From NCBI RefSeq assembly GCF_002954685.1, contig NZ_MSCN01000001.1, forward strand, positions 1,364,309 through 1,428,308: 64,000 bases of DNA, in the 5' to 3' direction. The notes below the pieces were generated by a model that was given only the letters and a program-made list of their open reading frames with translations, was not told the DNA's origin and did no database searches. Shown piece after piece: positions 56,289-64,000 of this stretch. This DNA comes from Polaribacter porphyrae (GTDB taxonomy: Bacteria > Bacteroidota > Bacteroidia > Flavobacteriales > Flavobacteriaceae). The position numbers and the translations under genes are program-made. Position 1 is the first letter of the stretch. Every line of letters begins with the position of its first letter.

Positions 56289-57344
56289 CTAGATATTTTC
56301 TGCTAACCAATCTCCAACTTCAGAAGTTCCGTAAGCTTTTCCTCCATCTGCTAAATCCTCTGTAACAATACCTTTGTTTAAGGCTTCATTTACAGCATCT
56401 CTAATTGCTTTTCCTTCTGCTTGTAAACCAAAGTTTTCAAACATCATTGCTGCAGATAAAACTGTAGCCATAGGATTTGCAATATTTAATCCTGTTGCTT
56501 GTGGATAAGAACCGTGAATTGGTTCAAATAAGCCAATATCAGCACCTAAAGAAGCACTTGGCATTAATCCCATAGAACCAGAAATTACTGAAGCTTCATC
56601 AGTTAAAATGTCTCCAAATAAATTTTCAGTGATTAAAACATCATAACTATTTGGCCATTGAACCAAACGCATTGCTACTGCATCTACAAACTCATAAGCA
56701 ACCTCAACTTCTGGATAATCTTTTTCCATGGCTTGTACAGTTTCTCTCCATAAACGTGAAGTTTCTAAAACATTGGCTTTATCTACACAACATAATTTCT
56801 TGCCACGTGTCATTGCCAATTCAAAACCTTTTTTGGCTAATCTTTGTACTTCAGCTCTTGTGTATACACAATTGTCAAAAGCAGTTTCTCCTTCTTCTCT
56901 TCTACCCTTTTCACCAAAGTAAATTCCTCCAGTTAATTCACGTAAAAAAACCAAATCAGTTCCTTCTATTCTTTCTCTTTTTAAAGGAGATTTATCTAAC
57001 AAAGAAGGAAATGTAAATGTTGGTCTAACATTGGCAAACAATCCTAATTTTTTACGCATTTTTAACAAGCCTTGTTCTGGACGAACTTTTGCAGAAGGAT
57101 CATTATCAAAACGTGGATGTCCAATGGCGCCAAATAAAACAGCATCAGAAGAAGCACAAATTTCGTGTGTTTCATCAGGATAAGGTTCTCCAACTGCATC
57201 AATAGCAGCAGCACCTGTTAAAGCAGGTCTCCAATTAATTTCGTGATTGAACTTTTTTGCAATTGCATTAGATACTTTTACTGCTTGGTCTATTACTTCA
57301 GGACCAATTCCATCTCCTGCTAATAAGGCTATGTTTAATTTCAT
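56289..57344 (-). CDS. leuB: 3-isopropylmalate dehydrogenase
   Basis: LeuB oxidises and decarboxylates 3-isopropylmalate in leucine synthesis. The 351-residue protein shows LLAGDGIGPEV, the substrate loop RPEQGLLKMRKKLGLFANVRP, the metal-binding aspartates in DILTDEASVISG and GLFEPIHGSYPQATG. It is the last gene of leuC-leuD-leuA-leuB and is followed by the shared terminator. A repeat-containing 99-base spacer separates it from leuA. Confidence 0.97.
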   Translation of the reverse strand: MKLNIALLAGDGIGPEVIDQAVKVSNAIAKKFNHEINWRPALTGAAAIDAVGEPYPDETHEICASSDAVLFGAIGHPRFDNDPSAKVRPEQGLLKMRKKLGLFANVRPTFTFPSLLDKSPLKRERIEGTDLVFLRELTGGIYFGEKGRREEGETAFDNCVYTRAEVQRLAKKGFELAMTRGKKLCCVDKANVLETSRLWRETVQAMEKDYPEVEVAYEFVDAVAMRLVQWPNSYDVLITENLFGDILTDEASVISGSMGLMPSASLGADIGLFEPIHGSYPQATGLNIANPMATVLSAAMMFENFGLQAEGKAIRDAVNEALNKGIVTEDLADGGKAYGTSEVGDWLAENI

Positions 57345-57357
57345 TTTGTTGTTTGTT

Positions 57358-57440
57358 TTTAATATGTCATTGCGAGTTTACAAAGCAATCTGTTTATTAA
57401 TAAAAAGATTCCTTCAGTCATTCTTCCTTCGGAATGACAA
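57358..57440. repeat. Chimeric palindromic repeat in the leuA-leuB spacer
   Basis: The left arm TGTCATTGCGAG...AAAGCAATCT and the right arm AGATTCCTTC...GGAATGACA come from two related repeat families joined in one element. It nearly fills the spacer. Confidence 0.6.
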
Positions 57441-57443
57441 CGC

Positions 57444-58964
57444 CTAAATTATATTCAACATTTTCTCTGTGGCTTTAATTGCAGATACTGTTTGATCTGA
57501 ATCTAAACCACGTGTAATAAATTCTTTTTCTTTTCTTTTCCAAGTAATAATAGTTTCACACAATGCATCAGAATGACTTCCAGGAGGAATACGAACTCCA
57601 TAATCGATTAAATCTGGTAAATCTTTTTTACTGTGAGTTTTGTACAATTTACGCAATGCATTCATAAAAGCATCAAATTGTCCATCACCTTGTGCGTGCG
57701 CTTCATATTGAACACCTTCTACTCTTAATTGTAAGGTAGTTGAAGGCTTCATTCCTTTTGCGTGACCTAATACATAGTTTTCAACAACTACACGTTTTTC
57801 TATGGTATCACTATCTAAAACATCAGAAATGATATATGGCAAATCTTCTTGAGATACGACTTCTTTCTTGTCTCCCAATTCAATAATTCGTTGGGTCACT
57901 TTTTTGAGTTCATCATCATTTAAACTCAAACCTAAATCTTGTAAATTCTTTTGAATATTCGCTTTTCCTGATGTTTTTCCTAGTGCATATTTACGTTTTC
58001 TACCAAAACGTTCTGGCATTAAATCGTTAAAATAGAGATTCTTCTTATTATCTCCATCTGCATGAATCCCAGCTGTTTGTGTAAAAACATTTGCTCCAAC
58101 AACAGGTTTATTTACGGGAATTCTAAATCCTGAAAACGTTTCTACTAACTTACTAACTTTGTTTAAAGCTGTTTCGTTAACATCAACTTTTACATCCATT
58201 AAAAAGTCATTAATGACTGCAATAACACTTGCCATTGGTGCATTTCCTGCACGTTCACCCATCCCATTTATGGTTAAATGCAAACCATTAACACCCGCTT
58301 TTACAGCTTCCATAACATTGGCCACACCTAAATCGTAATCATTATGTCCGTGAAAATCGATATGTGTATTCGGATATCTTTCTCTAACTTCTTGGATGAA
58401 ATTAGCAGTTTCTGTATGTGTTAGAACACCTAAAGTATCTGGCAATAAAATACGTTCTACTTTTTGAGTTGTTAAAAAGTCCAGATATTCAAAAACATAG
58501 TCTTTTGAGTTTCGCATTCCATTAGACCAATCTTCTAAATATACATTGGTTTTAATGTTGTTTTTTGCAGCTAACTCAATATTGGCTTTGATATCAGCAA
58601 AATGTTGTGCTGGTGTTTTTTTAAGTTGATGTGTTAAGTGATTTAAAGAACCTTTGGTTAATAAATTCTGAACTTTTGCTCCTGCTTCTAGCATCCAATC
58701 AATAGATTTTCCACCATCAACAAAAGTTAACACTTCAATTTTATCTAAAAAATTGTTTTCTAAAGCCCAAGAAGTAATTTTTTGTACAGCTTGTAATTCA
58801 CCTTCAGAAACTCTTGCAGAAGCAATTTCTAAACGATCTACTTTTAATTCTTCAAGTAATAATTTAGCAATTGTTAATTTTTCAGAAACTGAAAACGACA
58901 CTCCTGATGTTTGTTCTCCATCACGAAGTGTAGTATCCATTATTTCAATTTTTCTTTGGGTCAT
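57444..58964 (-). CDS. leuA: 2-isopropylmalate synthase
   Basis: LeuA condenses acetyl-CoA with 2-ketoisovalerate, the first committed step to leucine. The 506-residue protein shows the HMGL-like catalytic motif MDTTLRDGEQTSG, HGHNDYDLG, the GMGERAGNAP signature and a C-terminal regulatory domain (about 390-506) that should bind leucine for feedback control. The motifs and length fit the Bacteroidota leuA group, which also resembles citramalate synthases; the operon context favours leucine synthesis. Confidence 0.93.
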   Translation of the reverse strand: MTQRKIEIMDTTLRDGEQTSGVSFSVSEKLTIAKLLLEELKVDRLEIASARVSEGELQAVQKITSWALENNFLDKIEVLTFVDGGKSIDWMLEAGAKVQNLLTKGSLNHLTHQLKKTPAQHFADIKANIELAAKNNIKTNVYLEDWSNGMRNSKDYVFEYLDFLTTQKVERILLPDTLGVLTHTETANFIQEVRERYPNTHIDFHGHNDYDLGVANVMEAVKAGVNGLHLTINGMGERAGNAPMASVIAVINDFLMDVKVDVNETALNKVSKLVETFSGFRIPVNKPVVGANVFTQTAGIHADGDNKKNLYFNDLMPERFGRKRKYALGKTSGKANIQKNLQDLGLSLNDDELKKVTQRIIELGDKKEVVSQEDLPYIISDVLDSDTIEKRVVVENYVLGHAKGMKPSTTLQLRVEGVQYEAHAQGDGQFDAFMNALRKLYKTHSKKDLPDLIDYGVRIPPGSHSDALCETIITWKRKEKEFITRGLDSDQTVSAIKATEKMLNII

Positions 58965-58975
58965 TTTTTAGTTTA

Positions 58976-59088
58976 TGAATTCCCTTTTGCAAAGGAATGA
59001 CATTGTTTTGTCATTACGAGGATGCTAAGACGAAGTAATCTCTTCTTATTTAATTAAGATTGCTTCATTTCATTCGCAATGACAGTTT
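58976..59088. repeat. Palindromic repeat cluster in the leuD-leuA spacer
   Basis: Arms TGTCATTACGAG (near 59010) and CGCAATGACA (near 59075) enclose GAAGTAATCT / AGATTGCTTC, forming a long imperfect hairpin. A smaller ATTCC...GGAAT palindrome (about 58978-58999) precedes it. It covers almost the entire spacer. Confidence 0.6.
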
Positions 59089-59688
59089 CTAAAAAGGTCT
59101 TGTTGTTGCGAATTCAGCGATTTCGCCTTCAATGTTTTTTAAATAATCAATATCATCAAAACCATTTAACATGTTTTCTTTTTTGTATGAATTGATTTTA
59201 AAAGATTCAGATTCTCCTGTTGCTACTAAAGTTACTGTTTGATTTGGTAAATCAACTTTTATCTCCGTTTTTGGGTCTGCCATAATTGCCGCAAATAAAG
59301 TATCTGCAAATTGTGGTGAAACCTGTACAGGTAAAACCCCAACATTTAAACAGTTATTCTTAAAGATGTCTGCAAATGCCGATGAAATTACACAGCGTAA
59401 ACCAAAATCGTACACAGACCAAGCTGCGTGCTCTCTAGAAGAACCAGAACCAAAGTTTCTACCTCCTACTAAAATTTTAGAACCTGCATAAATTTCTTTG
59501 TTTAAAGGAAAATCTGCTTTTGGTGTTCCATCTTGATTGAATCTCCAATCACGGAAAAAATTGATATCAAAATCTTTACGCTCTGTCGCTTTTAAGAAAC
59601 GTGCAGGAATGATTTGATCTGTATCTACATTCTCTGTTGGTAACGGATATGCTGTACTTGTTAATACATTAAATTTATCGTAAGCCAT
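59089..59688 (-). CDS. leuD: 3-isopropylmalate dehydratase small subunit
   Basis: LeuD is the swivel subunit of isopropylmalate isomerase and works with LeuC. The 199-residue protein has the motif NVDTDQIIPARFL and the GGRNFGSGSSREHAAWSV substrate loop. Length is normal for this type. It follows leuC by 92 bases, a spacer filled with short inverted repeats, and precedes leuA. Confidence 0.96.
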   Translation of the reverse strand: MAYDKFNVLTSTAYPLPTENVDTDQIIPARFLKATERKDFDINFFRDWRFNQDGTPKADFPLNKEIYAGSKILVGGRNFGSGSSREHAAWSVYDFGLRCVISSAFADIFKNNCLNVGVLPVQVSPQFADTLFAAIMADPKTEIKVDLPNQTVTLVATGESESFKINSYKKENMLNGFDDIDYLKNIEGEIAEFATTRPF

Positions 59689-59696
59689 TTTTAATT

Positions 59697-59775
59697 TGCT
59701 TTATGCTTTTAGCTCTATGCTGTAAGCAATTTTTATATTTAATAAGTTGCTTAAGGCTTAAAGCCTATGCTTATT
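59697..59775. repeat. Inverted-repeat-rich spacer between leuC and leuD
   Basis: Repeated words GCTTTATGCTTTTAGC, CTATGCTGTAAGC and GCTTAAGGCTTAAAGCCTATGC give several overlapping short palindromes. Similar AAGCTTTAAGCC-type runs are common between flavobacterial genes. Confidence 0.45.
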
Positions 59776-59780
59776 GCTAT

Positions 59781-61178
59781 TTATACTAATAAAGTTCTTG
59801 GATCTGTTACTTTCCCTTCTACTGCAGATGCTGCTGCTACTAAAGGACTTGCTAATAACGTTCTTGATCCTGGACCTTGTCTTCCTTCAAAGTTTCTGTT
59901 TGATGTGGAAACCGATAATTTTCCTGCTGGAATTTTATCATCATTCATAGCCAAACACGCTGAACAACCTGGTTCTCTTAACACAAAACCTGCATTATCA
60001 ATTATCTTATCTAAACCTTCTGCTTTAATTTGATCTACTACTTTGTGTGAACCTGGAACTAACCAAGCAGTTACGTTATCTGCTTTTTTACGTCCTTCTA
60101 CAATAGAACAAAATGCTCTAAAATCTTCAATACGTCCATTTGTACAAGAACCTAGGAAAACAAAGTCGATTTCTTTACCAATCATAGCATCACCTTCGCT
60201 AAAAGACATATAACCTAATGATTTTTTGTACGTCTCTACTCCACCTTCTACAGCTTCTGCATTTGGAATCGATTTTGTAACACCAATTCCCATTCCTGGA
60301 TTTGTACCATATGTAATCATTGGCTCAATATCTGCTGCATCATAATTAAATTCCGCATCAAAGCTTGCTCCTTCATCAGTATATAAGGTTTCCCAATAGG
60401 TCATTGCCTTATCCCAATCTGCTCCTTTAGGCGTTTGAGAACGACCTTTTAAATATTCGAACGTTTTTGCATCAGGTGCAATCATACCTCCTCTTGCGCC
60501 CATTTCTATAGACAAATTACAAACTGTCATTCGTCCTTCCATAGTCATATCTTCAAAAACATCACCTGCATATTCTACAAAATATCCAGTTGCTCCAGAA
60601 GTTGTTTGTTGCGAAATAATATATAAAGCCACATCTTTTGGTGTAACTCCCAAACCTAATTTTCCGTTTACGTTAATACGCATCGATTTTGGTTTTGGTT
60701 GCATAATACATTGTGTAGACAATACCATTTCTACTTCACTTGTTCCAATTCCGAATGCAATAGCACCAAAAGCTCCATGGGTTGATGTATGTGAATCTCC
60801 ACAAACAATAGTTGCTCCAGGTAACGTAATTCCGTTTTCTGGACCTACTACGTGTACAATTCCGTTGTTTTTATCTCCTAAACCCCAGTGCGAAATACCA
60901 TATTTAGCAGCATTATTTTCTAATGCATCTAACTGATTTGCAGACAATGGGTCTGCCACTGGTAAATGTTGATTTATAGTTGGTGTGTTATGATCTGCAG
61001 TTGCGAATGTACGCTCTGGATATACCACACTGTTTCCTCTACTTTCTAATCCTAAAAAGGCTACAGGACTTGTAACTTCGTGGATAAAATGACGGTCTAT
61101 AAAAAACACATCTGGCCCATCTTTTACAGAACGTACCACGTGCGAATCCCATACTTTGTCAAATAATGTTTTTGCCAT
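59781..61178 (-). CDS. leuC: 3-isopropylmalate dehydratase large subunit
   Basis: LeuC is the aconitase-like subunit carrying the [4Fe-4S] cluster. The three cluster cysteines are in FLGSCTNGR and [10 protein letters not shown]. Other motifs are [14 protein letters not shown], the substrate segment [13 protein letters not shown] and the C-terminal [19 protein letters not shown]. The 465-residue length is normal. It is the first gene of the leu operon, with promoter TACTTTTG at 61218-61225 and a leader of about 37 bases with no sign of a leader peptide or attenuator. Confidence 0.97.
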   Translation of the reverse strand: MAKTLFDKVWDSHVVRSVKDGPDVFFIDRHFIHEVTSPVAFLGLESRGNSVVYPERTFATADHNTPTINQHLPVADPLSANQLDALENNAAKYGISHWGLGDKNNGIVHVVGPENGITLPGATIVCGDSHTSTHGAFGAIAFGIGTSEVEMVLSTQCIMQPKPKSMRINVNGKLGLGVTPKDVALYIISQQTTSGATGYFVEYAGDVFEDMTMEGRMTVCNLSIEMGARGGMIAPDAKTFEYLKGRSQTPKGADWDKAMTYWETLYTDEGASFDAEFNYDAADIEPMITYGTNPGMGIGVTKSIPNAEAVEGGVETYKKSLGYMSFSEGDAMIGKEIDFVFLGSCTNGRIEDFRAFCSIVEGRKKADNVTAWLVPGSHKVVDQIKAEGLDKIIDNAGFVLREPGCSACLAMNDDKIPAGKLSVSTSNRNFEGRQGPGSRTLLASPLVAAASAVEGKVTDPRTLLV

Positions 61179-61217
61179 TTTTCTTGCTGTTTATTGATAT
61201 GATTAAGTATCAGCTAT

Positions 61218-61225
61218 CAAAAGTA
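61218..61225 (-). promoter_or_regulatory. -7 promoter box of the leu operon
   Basis: TACTTTTG on the minus strand, about 40 bases before the leuC ATG. Confidence 0.55.
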
Positions 61226-61397
61226 AACTTTATTTGAGATTTTAGGCGTGATTGAACGTTTTACTCAATGATTTTCAACCTTTAAATTATGATTTATATT
61301 ATTGACAAACAGCATTTTAACTTGTTTCAAAATACGATGTCTATTGATTTTGTAGGATATTGATTTTATTACCAAAAAAACAATACAAACTAACAAT

Positions 61398-61490
61398 GTC
61401 ATTCTGAGCTTGTCGAAGAATCTCTTTTTTAATGCTCTCTTTCTTTTCCATTCATGAATACTGAATCAGATTCAGTAAAGGCTTCAACAA
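61398..61490. repeat. Degenerate CATTCTGAG palindromic repeat
   Basis: The left arm TGTCATTCTGAGCTTGTCG and GAAGAATCTC are intact; the right arm is decayed. It belongs to the same broad family as the elements in the leu spacers. Confidence 0.5.
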
Positions 61491-61661
61491 AAATCTAGAC
61501 TGATTTTATTTTTCTGAAATTTTACTTTCTATTTAGTTCTCCAATCAAGTTGAGGACAAGCTTTGGGCACTCGCCATTCTATAAAATTTTAAAATAGGTC
61601 ATTAAAATTTAATATTTATAAATTAGTTATAAATACCTAATGATGAAACATTTGTTTTTTG

Positions 61662-61792
61662 TATATTTAAAACATAATTCTTCTTTTTTGCTATGAAGGA
61701 ATTTCTAAAATACTTGTCGTACAGTCTTAAAATAATTAACTTTTTAAGACTAAAATGAATTTAATTTAAAATGTATAATCAATTTTAAAAAA
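61662..61792 (+). ncRNA. Leader with hairpin upstream of drt3a, candidate DRT-associated RNA
   Basis: TATATTTA at 61662-61669 is one base from the -7 consensus. The following leader of about 120 bases contains a perfect 10-bp stem AGTCTTAAAA (61723-61732) / TTTTAAGACT (61742-61751) with a 9-base loop. DRT3 systems are reported to include a non-coding RNA; this is one candidate, the other being downstream of drt3b outside the window. No ACAC-repeat is present here. Confidence 0.35.
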
Positions 61793-63304
61793 ATGTTAGA
61801 TCAATCATTCTCATTAAAAAATTTTAGAATACTTCTTGATGTTGAAAACAGAAAAGGACGTTATTTAGAAGATAAAGTTTTTTTTGATTCAGATATTTTT
61901 AAAAAATCAAGAGAAGTTTCAGATTTAATAATCGAAAAAAATAAAGAAATCAGGGAAGAGTCTAATAAAGTAAAATCAATTCAAAAAATTGAAGAAAGAG
62001 ATTACACTAAATTAGATAAATTAAATCTAGAGAAAGATAATCTTAAAACAACTAGAGAAAAAGAACTTGAAGATATTTTAATTGAGATAGCAAAAAAAAC
62101 AGATGTAGAAGATTATAAATTGAAAATAAAAAAAGGTCAAATAAAATGGGGAAGTCAATTGTACGAGATTGAACATAATCCTGAAAATTATTTAGTCTCA
62201 AAACAGTTGCAGAGAAATATTTATAAAACATTTAAAGTTAAACAAGCAAACCGTAAAGTAATAATCGATCAGTTAAGAATATTACTCAATGATGGATTTC
62301 CTAAAATAATTATCAGAACCGATATTGAAAAATTCTATGAATCTATTCCACATAATGAGCTTTTATCCAAAATTGAAGAAAATAGTTTATTGAGTTATCA
62401 TTCAAAAAAAATCATAAGACGTGTTTTAAATCAGTATTGGAAAATATTAATACAAGATGGAACAAAATCTATTACAGATAAACGTGTTGGAATCCCTAGA
62501 GGTATTGGTTTTAGTGCTTATTTAGCAGAGTTATATTTAAGAGGATTTGATAATAAAGTTAAGTCTTTAAGAAACGTAACATATTACACTAGATATGTTG
62601 ATGATATCATCGTAATAATTACGCCTAATCATCGAAAAGAAATAAAGAAGATTTTGTCTTACAAAAATGAAATTAAAAATATTTTATTAAATACAACTAG
62701 TCTAAACATAAATATTAGTAAAACAACTACTTATAAACTTACATTAGAAAATAAAGAAAGAAAAAATGCAATAACTTACGAATTAACATATTTAGGCTAT
62801 AAATTTAACATTAGATACCTTAGGAATGAAGAAAAAAATAAAGATGGTATTACTATTAGAAGTTTCATAACTAAAGGACAACTTCAGGTATTTATGTCAG
62901 ATAACAAATTACAAAGATATAAGAACAAAATTGACAAAAGTTTTATAGAATATTTAATAATGATTACTAAATATTCTAATCAAAAAAATGCTACTGAAAG
63001 AATGTTGTTAAAAAGAATTAAGTTTCTGACTAATAACCATAAATTAAAAAGTAGAAAAAGTAACGTATTTATAGGAGTTTATTTTTCAAATCAATTTTTA
63101 AGTAACCCCTTATTAGATCTTATTGAATTAGATAAATATTTAAAGCATAAAATATTAAGTTTACCTAATACAACAAGCGAAAATCTTTTAGAAAAGTTAA
63201 ATACTTTTTCATTTGAAAACGGATTCAAAACAAGAAATATAGTAAGGTTTAATCCTAAATCTTTCAAGAATGGAAAAATGGTTAAAATTTGGAAAAGCTT
63301 ATAA
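61793..63304 (+). CDS. Antiviral reverse transcriptase, Drt3a-like
   Basis: The 503-residue protein is a reverse transcriptase of the defence-associated group. Catalytic motif A is at Asp177 (RTDIEKFYESIP), motif B is GIPRGIGFSAYLAELYL (233-249) and motif C is YVDD at 268-271. A charged coiled-coil insert (about 45-100) precedes the fingers. The opening MLDQSFSLKNFRILLDVENRKG matches my memory of Drt3a (UG3 class). It is followed 2 bases later by a second RT gene, the arrangement that defines DRT type 3. No nuclease, maturase or integrase domain is present, which argues against a group II intron or a retron. Confidence 0.85.
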   Translation: MLDQSFSLKNFRILLDVENRKGRYLEDKVFFDSDIFKKSREVSDLIIEKNKEIREESNKVKSIQKIEERDYTKLDKLNLEKDNLKTTREKELEDILIEIAKKTDVEDYKLKIKKGQIKWGSQLYEIEHNPENYLVSKQLQRNIYKTFKVKQANRKVIIDQLRILLNDGFPKIIIRTDIEKFYESIPHNELLSKIEENSLLSYHSKKIIRRVLNQYWKILIQDGTKSITDKRVGIPRGIGFSAYLAELYLRGFDNKVKSLRNVTYYTRYVDDIIVIITPNHRKEIKKILSYKNEIKNILLNTTSLNINISKTTTYKLTLENKERKNAITYELTYLGYKFNIRYLRNEEKNKDGITIRSFITKGQLQVFMSDNKLQRYKNKIDKSFIEYLIMITKYSNQKNATERMLLKRIKFLTNNHKLKSRKSNVFIGVYFSNQFLSNPLLDLIELDKYLKHKILSLPNTTSENLLEKLNTFSFENGFKTRNIVRFNPKSFKNGKMVKIWKSL

Positions 63305-63306
63305 AA

Positions 63307-64000
63307 ATGAGAAAAAAAATTCCTATCACATATACTAAAGAACGAGTTGTTTTATCTGATGTTTTACCTTATGAAACTCCAGTTACATTTTCTAATAGAT
63401 ATTTTTATAAATATTTATTAAAAAGTTTAAAAAGTGAATCTAATCAAAAATATAAAGGTAAACACAATAAAGCTCAATCTGAAATTGAATCTATATTATT
63501 TGGAGTTAAAAACAAGACTAAACCATTTCATTTTAATATTACTTATAAACAAAATGATTTTAGAGAATTAAGTATAATTCATACTGTTAGCCAAAGGAAA
63601 ATGGTAGCTTTTTATGAAAAATATAAAAATCTAATTATTTACTATTCTTCATTAAGTCCTTTTTCAATTAGAAAACCTTCTAAAGTCGCTAACTTCACGT
63701 TTTACAATGATATACTTCATAAAAGGAATGAAGACAAAGACTTACAACACTCTCAAATTGAACAAGATGATAATGAATATGAAAATTTAAAATCTTTTTT
63801 TACTTACAGAAAATACAGTAATATTCATAAATTTTATGAATCCTATCAATTTCATAGAAGTGAAAAAAAGTATAACAAACTACTTAAGATAGATGTAACA
63901 AAATGCTTCGATAGCATATACACGCATACACTTCCTTGGGCATTATTAAATAAAAATATTGTTAAAACAAATATTAACTCATTGGAATCTACTTTTGGTG
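63307..64000 (+). CDS. Antiviral reverse transcriptase, Drt3b-like, cut by the window end
   Basis: An ATG 2 bases after drt3a opens a frame that stays open for 231 codons to the window edge. The opening MRKKIPITYTKERVVLSDVL and the block PYETPVTFSNRYFY match my memory of Drt3b (UG8 class). The first RT catalytic motif is present: Asp196 in KIDVTKCFDSIYTHTLPWAL. The CFxxIYTH form is shared with the AbiK/AbiA-like side of the abortive-infection RTs. The YxDD motif lies beyond the window, so integrity of the gene cannot be judged. Confidence 0.82.
   Translation, partial: MRKKIPITYTKERVVLSDVLPYETPVTFSNRYFYKYLLKSLKSESNQKYKGKHNKAQSEIESILFGVKNKTKPFHFNITYKQNDFRELSIIHTVSQRKMVAFYEKYKNLIIYYSSLSPFSIRKPSKVANFTFYNDILHKRNEDKDLQHSQIEQDDNEYENLKSFFTYRKYSNIHKFYESYQFHRSEKKYNKLLKIDVTKCFDSIYTHTLPWALLNKNIVKTNINSLESTFG

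Larger units (their letters stand above)
61179..61792. other. 614-base intergenic region between leuC and drt3a
   Basis: From left to right it holds the leuC promoter (61218-61225), AT-rich sequence without signals, a degenerate repeat beginning TGTCATTCTGAGCTTGTCG (61398), a second partial palindrome CTGAATCAGATTCAG (61461-61475), a featureless stretch, and a probable promoter plus hairpin leader before drt3a. The only small frame, 21 codons at 61693-61758, overlaps the hairpin and is probably not a gene. Confidence 0.6.

Noticed and set aside
61693..61758. 21-codon frame upstream of drt3a
   Set aside because: It overlaps a perfect hairpin, has no clear coding character and ends just before the RT leader; a structured leader RNA explains it better.
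61793..64000. Retron, group II intron or diversity-generating retroelement
   Set aside because: There is no maturase or endonuclease domain, no variable repeat with a template, and no retron msr-msd pattern; two adjacent RTs fit DRT3 better.

Overview
The window looks like a chromosomal segment of a marine Flavobacteriaceae bacterium (Bacteroidota), probably close to Polaribacter or Tenacibaculum. The DNA is very AT-rich. Promoters follow the Bacteroidota pattern (TTTG or TTG near -33, TAnnTTTG near -7). Secreted proteins carry type IX secretion (T9SS) C-terminal domains, and several families are typical of Flavobacteriia (DUF4294, DUF6090, the long two-domain GAPDH, LytTR regulators with beta-propellers).

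Positions 1-31000 are mainly housekeeping: ligA with two envelope genes, a GH113-like hydrolase, a structured RNA next to gap, an HtrA protease, dapF-GNAT-mltG, dnaA with a DnaA box on its promoter, ribD, a cardiolipin synthase, prmC, an ECF sigma module and kdsB. Inside this stretch, 21575-24800 is a four-gene operon with a coiled-coil protein, a roadblock-like protein, a Ras-like GTPase and a soluble hybrid histidine kinase. This appears to be a bacterial small-GTPase signalling module without a described function.

Positions 31000-43200 are more accessory. They hold small membrane and coiled-coil proteins, a DUF6090 protein, a tandem pair of unrecognised exported proteins, queD-idi, and a surface-protein locus. 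That locus contains two T9SS cargo proteins and a 54-residue exported peptide, and faces a membrane-anchored propeller/LytTR regulator. Two pairs of GTGAYAAA-type direct repeats with a 21-bp period sit between the divergent promoters and are good candidate operators.

Positions 43200-56260 hold two peptidylprolyl isomerases, prfC, an outer-membrane barrel protein, four consecutive paralogous membrane hybrid histidine kinases with no partner response regulator, and a NYN-domain RNase-like protein. Positions 56280-61200 are a leuC-leuD-leuA-leuB operon whose spacers have collected palindromic CATTGCGAG/CATTCTGAG-type repeats.

The right edge (61793-64000) starts what is very probably a type 3 defence-associated reverse transcriptase system (DRT3): a complete Drt3a-like RT and the first 231 codons of a Drt3b-like RT cut by the window end, with a hairpin-containing leader upstream. 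No tRNA, rRNA, CRISPR array, insertion sequence or prophage was seen.
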